A stretch of 44,575 bases of DNA from Candidatus Polarisedimenticola svalbardensis. GTDB lineage: Bacteria > Acidobacteriota > Polarisedimenticolia > Polarisedimenticolales > Polarisedimenticolaceae. A program made the translations under genes and the position numbers. Each line of letters opens with the position of its first letter. Within the stretch, counting starts at the first letter, position 1. The stretch lies in the NCBI GenBank assembly GCA_014764515.1, contig JACXWD010000023.1, positions 1 through 44,575 on the forward strand, in the 5' to 3' direction. Of the stretch, positions 40,674-44,575 are shown piece by piece. The notes under the pieces are model-generated. The model was not told where the DNA came from and ran no database searches. It was given only the letters and a program-made list of their open reading frames with translations.

Positions 40674-42332
40674 GTGGCCACAACCACAAAACAGGATCTG
40701 CCGGTGGAATCGTTCGAGACCCATCCGGACCGCTACACCCACTGGAAACTCGATATCGAGGGCGATGTTGCCCTCCTCACCATGGACATCCAGGAAGACC
40801 GCCCCTTCCGTCCCGGGTATGAGCTCAAATTGAATTCCTACGACCTGGGAGTGGACATCGAACTGCACGATGCAGTGCGGCGTCTCCGGTTCGAGCATCC
40901 GGAAGTCCGGTGCGTTGTGGTGACCGGCGCCAAGGATCGGGTGTTCTGTTCCGGCGCCAATATCCACATGCTGGGGATGTCGTCCCACGGCTTCAAGGTC
41001 AACTTCTGCAAGTTCACCAACGAAACCAGGGTCGGTATCGAGGCCTCCTCCGGTGAAAGCGGCCAGCGCTACCTTGCCGCCCTCAACGGCGCCTGTGCCG
41101 GGGGTGGCTATGAACTCGCCCTGGCGTGCGACGAGATCATGCTGGTGGAGGACAGCAACTCCACGGTCAGCCTCCCGGAGGTCCCCCTGCTCGGCGTCCT
41201 GCCCGGCACCGGAGGCTTGACCCGGCTGGTGGACAAGCGCATGGTCCGCCGGGATCTGGCCGATCTGTTCTGCACCACCGCCGAAGGGGTTAAAGGCAAG
41301 CGCGCCAAGCGCTGGAACCTGGTGGATCACGTGGTTTCCCGCAGCCGGTTTGAAGAGGCTTACAAGAGGCGGGCCGCCGAACTGGCCGCAGCATCGCCGG
41401 CCCGTGCCGCGAAAGGTGTGGAATGGACCCCTCTGCAGAAAGCGGTGGAGGAGGACAGGATCGAGTACTCCTCGGTGACCCTGACCATCGACCGCAAGAA
41501 CCGGCGCGGCACCCTGGTAGTGCAAGGACCGGTGGGAGATCAGCCGGAAACTCCTGAAGCGATCCGGGCCCAGGGAGCCGACTGGTGGCCGTTCAGAGCG
41601 TTCCGGGAGCTGGACGACGCCCTGCTGCACCTGAGGTTCAACGAACCGGAGATAGGCCTGATCCTGCTGCGCACCGAAGGTGACCCCGCTGCCGTGCTGG
41701 CGGCGGACAAGACCCTTCAGGAGAACGCCGGCGACTGGTTCGTCGACGAGGTCCGCATGTTCATCGCACGCACCCTGAGGCGGGTGGACCTGACTGCCCG
41801 GTCGTTCTACGCCCTGATCGAGCCCGGATCCTGCTTCTCCGGAACGCTGTTCGAACTGGCATTGTCAGCCGACCGCTCCTACATGCTGGACGATCCGGAC
41901 AACCCGGTGGAAATCGCCGTCTCCAAAATGAACGCCGGCGCCTACCTGATGACCCACGGCCTGTCCCGTCTCAACGTCAGATTTCTCGGCGAGCCGGGGA
42001 AGACGGAGGAGCTCCTGCAGGAGGCTCGAGCTTACGATCCCCAGGACGCGGAAGAGGCCGGCCTGGTCACCGTGGTAGCCGACGACATCGATTATGAAGA
42101 TGAAGTTCGGGTCGCCATTGAAGAGCGGGCCAGTCTTTCCCCCGACTCCCTCACCGGCATGGAGGCGAGTCTGCGGTTCCCGGGACCCGAAAACTGCGAT
42201 TCGAAAATATTCGCCAGGCTGACCGCCTGGCAGAACTGGATATTCCAACGGCCCAATGCGGTAGGAGAGCGCGGCGCCCTGACGCTGTACGGACAGCCGG
42301 AGCGACCTTCGTTCGATTACAGGAGAACCTGA
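40674..42332 (+). CDS. boxC: Benzoyl-CoA-dihydrodiol lyase BoxC (552 aa, GTG start)
   Basis: Cleaves the 2,3-epoxybenzoyl-CoA product hydrolytically to 3,4-dehydroadipyl-CoA semialdehyde and formate in the aerobic box pathway. Two crotonase-like halves are visible: CVVVTGAKDRVFCSGANIHM and LNGACAGGGYELALACDEIM in the first, and LIEPGSCFSGTLFELALSAD in the second. Length is that of known BoxC (about 550). The GTG at 40674 lies 7 bp after AAGGAG, directly downstream of the bidirectional promoter. Its TGA overlaps the boxB ATG by one base (TGATG). Confidence 0.95.
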   Translation: MATTTKQDLPVESFETHPDRYTHWKLDIEGDVALLTMDIQEDRPFRPGYELKLNSYDLGVDIELHDAVRRLRFEHPEVRCVVVTGAKDRVFCSGANIHMLGMSSHGFKVNFCKFTNETRVGIEASSGESGQRYLAALNGACAGGGYELALACDEIMLVEDSNSTVSLPEVPLLGVLPGTGGLTRLVDKRMVRRDLADLFCTTAEGVKGKRAKRWNLVDHVVSRSRFEEAYKRRAAELAAASPARAAKGVEWTPLQKAVEEDRIEYSSVTLTIDRKNRRGTLVVQGPVGDQPETPEAIRAQGADWWPFRAFRELDDALLHLRFNEPEIGLILLRTEGDPAAVLAADKTLQENAGDWFVDEVRMFIARTLRRVDLTARSFYALIEPGSCFSGTLFELALSADRSYMLDDPDNPVEIAVSKMNAGAYLMTHGLSRLNVRFLGEPGKTEELLQEARAYDPQDAEEAGLVTVVADDIDYEDEVRVAIEERASLSPDSLTGMEASLRFPGPENCDSKIFARLTAWQNWIFQRPNAVGERGALTLYGQPERPSFDYRRT

Positions 42333-43735
42333 TGAACCTCTACGAGAAAATTCCGAACAACGTCAACCTGTCGGAGAACAAGCGGTTGCAGCGGGCTTTG
42401 GAAAAATGGCAGCCGAACTACATCAAATGGTGGAATGAGGCCGGCCCGGCCAAGTTCGAAACCAACGACATCTACCTGCGCACGGCGATCTCGGTGGACT
42501 CCAAGGGCTGGGCCAACTTCGACCACGTGAAAATGCCCGACTACCGCTGGGGAATATTCCTGTCTCCGCCGGAGCAGGATCGCACGGTCGGTTTCGGCGA
42601 CCACATGGGCGACAAGGCCTGGCAGGAGGTTCCGGGAGAGTACCGCAACATGCTTCGCCGCATCATCGTGACCCAGGGCGATACCGAACCGGCCAGCGTG
42701 GAACAGCAACGCAAGCTGTCGGAAACCGCTCCCAGCCTCTACGACTGCCGCAACCTGTTCCAGGTCAACGTGGAAGAGGGCAGGCACCTGTGGGCGATGG
42801 TCTACCTCCTTCACGGCTATTTCGGTCGTGACGGCAGGGAGGAGGCGGAGGAGATGCTGGAGCGGCGCTCCGGCGATATGGACAAGCCCCGGATCCTGAG
42901 CACATTCAACGAGCCGATCGAAGACTGGCTGTCTTTCTTCATGTTCACCACCTTCACCGACCGGGACGGCAAGTACCAGCTCCTGGCGTTGGCGGAGAGC
43001 GGGTTCGACCCGCTGTCGCGCACCACACGGTTCATGCTTACCGAGGAGGCCCACCACATGTTCGTCGGGGAAACCGGCGTCGGGCGGGTGATCCAGCGGG
43101 CGTGCGAAATGATGAAGGAAGACCCCAACGAAGACGTCAGGGCCCAGGGCGGTGTGGACCTGCCGACGATCCAGAAGTACCTCAACTTCTGGTTCTCATC
43201 CTCGGTGGACCTGTTCGGCGGGGAGATCTCGTCCAACGCCGCCGACTACTTCGCGTCGGGCCTCAAAGGTCGGGACAAGGAAGAGAAGTACGAAGACCAT
43301 CTGGCCCTGGACGGGACCTACAGCATGGATGTCATCAACGGCGGGAAACTGGACACGAAATCGGTGCCGATGCGGAACGCCATGAACGAGATCCTGAGAG
43401 ACGCCTACATCGCCGACAACCAGAAGGCGGTGGACCGCTGGAACAAGACGGTCAAGAAGCAGGGCGTCGATTTCACCTTCACGCTTCCGAACCGGAGGTT
43501 CAACCGCAAGGTCGGGCTGTACAGCGGCCTGCACTTCGACCTCGACGGCAACCCGATCACCGATTTGGAGTTCAACGCGCGCCGGTTCGACTGGTTGCCC
43601 AGCGATGACGACGGGGTCTACCTGCGCCGGATCCAGCAGGCGGTTTTCGAGCGGGGCAAGATCGCCAACTGGATCGCACCGCCGGCCCGGGGCATCAACG
43701 GGCAGGAATTCGACTTCGAGTACGTAAAAGCCTGA
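42332..43735 (+). CDS. boxB: Benzoyl-CoA 2,3-epoxidase subunit BoxB (467 aa)
   Basis: Diiron oxygenase that epoxidises benzoyl-CoA. The full-length sequence matches BoxB, with ligand-type helices NLFQVNVEEGRHLWAMVYLL, NEPIEDWLSFFMFTTFTDRD and RFMLTEEAHHMFVGETGVGR (E-x-x-H motifs). AGGAGAACC precedes the ATG, which overlaps the boxC stop. The electron-supplying reductase BoxA, the aldehyde dehydrogenase and a benzoate-CoA ligase are not in the window; a terminator follows boxB, so they must be encoded elsewhere. Confidence 0.96.
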   Translation: MNLYEKIPNNVNLSENKRLQRALEKWQPNYIKWWNEAGPAKFETNDIYLRTAISVDSKGWANFDHVKMPDYRWGIFLSPPEQDRTVGFGDHMGDKAWQEVPGEYRNMLRRIIVTQGDTEPASVEQQRKLSETAPSLYDCRNLFQVNVEEGRHLWAMVYLLHGYFGRDGREEAEEMLERRSGDMDKPRILSTFNEPIEDWLSFFMFTTFTDRDGKYQLLALAESGFDPLSRTTRFMLTEEAHHMFVGETGVGRVIQRACEMMKEDPNEDVRAQGGVDLPTIQKYLNFWFSSSVDLFGGEISSNAADYFASGLKGRDKEEKYEDHLALDGTYSMDVINGGKLDTKSVPMRNAMNEILRDAYIADNQKAVDRWNKTVKKQGVDFTFTLPNRRFNRKVGLYSGLHFDLDGNPITDLEFNARRFDWLPSDDDGVYLRRIQQAVFERGKIANWIAPPARGINGQEFDFEYVKA

Positions 43736-43760
43736 TATAAAAAGAGATACAGTGTTTTTT

Positions 43761-43797
43761 AAGGCCGGGGCGGATGACCGCTCCGGCCTTTATTTTT
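43761..43797 (+). terminator. Rho-independent terminator after boxB
   Basis: AAGGCCGGGGCGG pairs with CCGCTCCGGCCTT (13 bp, one G-U) around the loop ATGA, followed by TATTTTT. It ends the boxC-boxB transcript 26 bp after the stop codon. Confidence 0.9.
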
Positions 43798-43804
43798 GGT
43801 TTCC

Positions 43805-43845
43805 TTGACGGTCCCGGTAAATGGAAGTAATGTGCATATGCACAT
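43805..43845 (+). promoter_or_regulatory. Probable promoter and 16-bp palindromic operator of the DUF134 gene
   Basis: TTGACG (43805-43810) is a good -35; 17 bp later TAATGT is a weak -10. It overlaps a perfect 16-bp palindrome, ATGTGCATATGCACAT (43830-43845). A palindrome over the -10/start region, 15 bp before the gene for a DNA-binding protein, suggests autoregulation. Confidence 0.55.
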
Positions 43846-43860
43846 AAAGGAACCGCAACC

Positions 43861-44184
43861 ATGCCACGACCAAGAAAGCGATGCCGCTGCCGCACCTACG
43901 ACGGGGACAAGATTTTCAAGCCCCGCAGCATCCCGATGCACCAGTTGGAGGAGGTCCATCTGGAACTGAGCGAACTGGAGGCGATGCGGCTCTGCGACCT
44001 TGAAAACCATGACCAGGAAACGGCAGGCGCCCGCATGTCGATTTCCCGGGGCACGGTACAGAGGTTGCTCAAGAGCGGCAGGGCCAAGGTCCTGCGGTCA
44101 ATGCTTTTTTCACAGGCGCTAATCATCAAGGAAGGAGCACATCATGAAGATCTGTATACCGAGCATGGACGACAAGGGACTTGA
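43861..44184 (+). CDS. DUF134 DNA-binding protein (107 aa)
   Basis: The N-terminus MPRPRKRCRCRTYDGDKIFK, then LELSELEAMRLCDLENHDQE and the recognition-type helix ARMSISRGTVQRLLKSGRAK, define the DUF134 family, a small HTH protein related to sigma-70 region 4. It is regularly encoded beside NifX/NifB-like Fe-Mo-cluster-binding proteins, as here. The Cys-rich N-terminus (RCRCR) could sense metal. Its last 41 bp overlap the next gene. AAAGGAACC precedes the ATG. Confidence 0.9.
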   Translation: MPRPRKRCRCRTYDGDKIFKPRSIPMHQLEEVHLELSELEAMRLCDLENHDQETAGARMSISRGTVQRLLKSGRAKVLRSMLFSQALIIKEGAHHEDLYTEHGRQGT

Positions 44185-44536
44185 ATCGACTGTTTCCGAT
44201 CACTTCGGCCGTGCGCCGTATTTCACCCTGGTGGATACGGAGAGCAATGAACTGGAAATCATGGCGAACCCGGACTGCCACGAAGGCGGTGGCGGACAAC
44301 ACTCCTGTCACCACAGCGGCCACCTCAAGGCCCGCAAGGTGGATGCGGTCATCACCGGCGGCATGGGCCGTGGAGCGCTGGCCGGTCTGAACCAGGCCGG
44401 AATCCGGGTGATGGTCGCCGGGTCGGGGAAGGTGGCGGACATGGTCCGATCGGTACAGGACGGCAGTGCCCGGGATCTGGTTCCGGAGCAGGCCTGCGGC
44501 GGTGGCGCCGGTCACCGACCCGGTAGTCATCTCTAA
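44144..44536 (+). CDS. NifX/NifB C-terminal-like (dinitrogenase Fe-Mo cofactor) family protein (130 aa)
   Basis: MKICIPSMDDKGLESTVSDH followed by FGRAPYFTLVD and DAVITGGMGRGALAGLNQAG is the NifX/NafY/NifB-C fold that carries Fe-S or Fe-Mo cluster precursors. A His/Cys-rich loop (CHEGGGGQHSCHHSGH) is a likely metal-binding site and distinguishes it from canonical NifX. No nitrogenase genes are near, so it is probably one of the non-nitrogenase members of unknown role. AAGGAAGGAG precedes the ATG inside the end of the DUF134 gene. The stop is at 44534-44536 and the remaining 39 bp of the window hold nothing recognised. Confidence 0.9.
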   Translation: MKICIPSMDDKGLESTVSDHFGRAPYFTLVDTESNELEIMANPDCHEGGGGQHSCHHSGHLKARKVDAVITGGMGRGALAGLNQAGIRVMVAGSGKVADMVRSVQDGSARDLVPEQACGGGAGHRPGSHL

Positions 44537-44575
44537 TTTGCCCCCTTCATACTCCAGTTTCGGCGATCGGGACGG

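Noticed and set aside
43830-43845. BoxR operator at the DUF134 promoter because it contains TGCA twice
   Set aside because: The spacing is TGCA-N2-TGCA rather than N6, and the palindrome is better explained as the site of the DUF134 protein itself.

Overview
The window is GC-rich, densely coding DNA from a Gram-negative bacterium. It has a lipoprotein or signal-peptide PDZ protein, sigma-54 signalling, a heme O synthase, and aerobic benzoyl-CoA (box) genes next to oxygen-sensitive Fe-S and radical-SAM enzymes, which suggests a respiring, probably facultative lifestyle. Gene content alone does not fix the phylum. No rRNA, tRNA, CRISPR array, insertion sequence or phage gene was recognised.

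Layout. 1-5531: the start of mscL, a CPBP membrane protease, a large FAD/NAD(P) oxidoreductase fused to a NapH-like membrane polyferredoxin, a metallophosphoesterase and a two-CBS protein. 5521-13053: a serA-like dehydrogenase and aconitase (an operon), arsS, a DUF4332 protein and a HerA-like ATPase. 13092-20061 (all minus): dodecin, DUF937, a TM-helix-repeat channel, an azoreductase, metG, a double-PDZ protein and a lysine-ketoglutarate-reductase-like protein. 20290-29535: a signalling island (below). 29554-38341: a DDAH-like hydrolase, then a mostly minus-strand run that reads lipB-lipA-rimB-rimK-desuccinylase-MEMO/AMMECR1-ctaB-nhaC in transcription order. 38385-39767: a LytTR gene remnant, a GYD protein and an unknown membrane-anchored protein. 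39813-43735: boxR divergent from boxC-boxB. 43861-44536: a DUF134 regulator and a NifX/NifB-like protein.

The most interesting part is 21275-29535. A sigma-54 activator with a degenerate GGDEF domain, a GAF-like region and two tandem C-terminal HTH motifs is divergent from a secreted subtilisin-like protease. The protease ends in 13 near-identical hexapeptides, consensus AVLWSD. A sequence with canonical GG-N10-GC spacing (24418-24433) sits just upstream of the protease and looks like a -24/-12 promoter. The protease is followed 17 bp later by a receiver-histidine kinase and then by a multi-TM hybrid histidine kinase. I infer one regulated system: activator, exported repeat protease and two kinases. 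Behind the activator lies wreckage: a propeller-type sensor gene cut off after about two blades, which meets tail-to-tail an orphan copy of the hybrid kinase's membrane sensor domain carrying a UGA at codon 3.

The box region is also informative. boxR and boxC share a short bidirectional promoter in which one palindromic TTGCAA can serve as -35 for both directions. Each -10 lies in a TGCA-N6-TGCA(-like) element, matching what is known of BzdR/BoxR operators. boxA and a benzoate-CoA ligase are not in the window.
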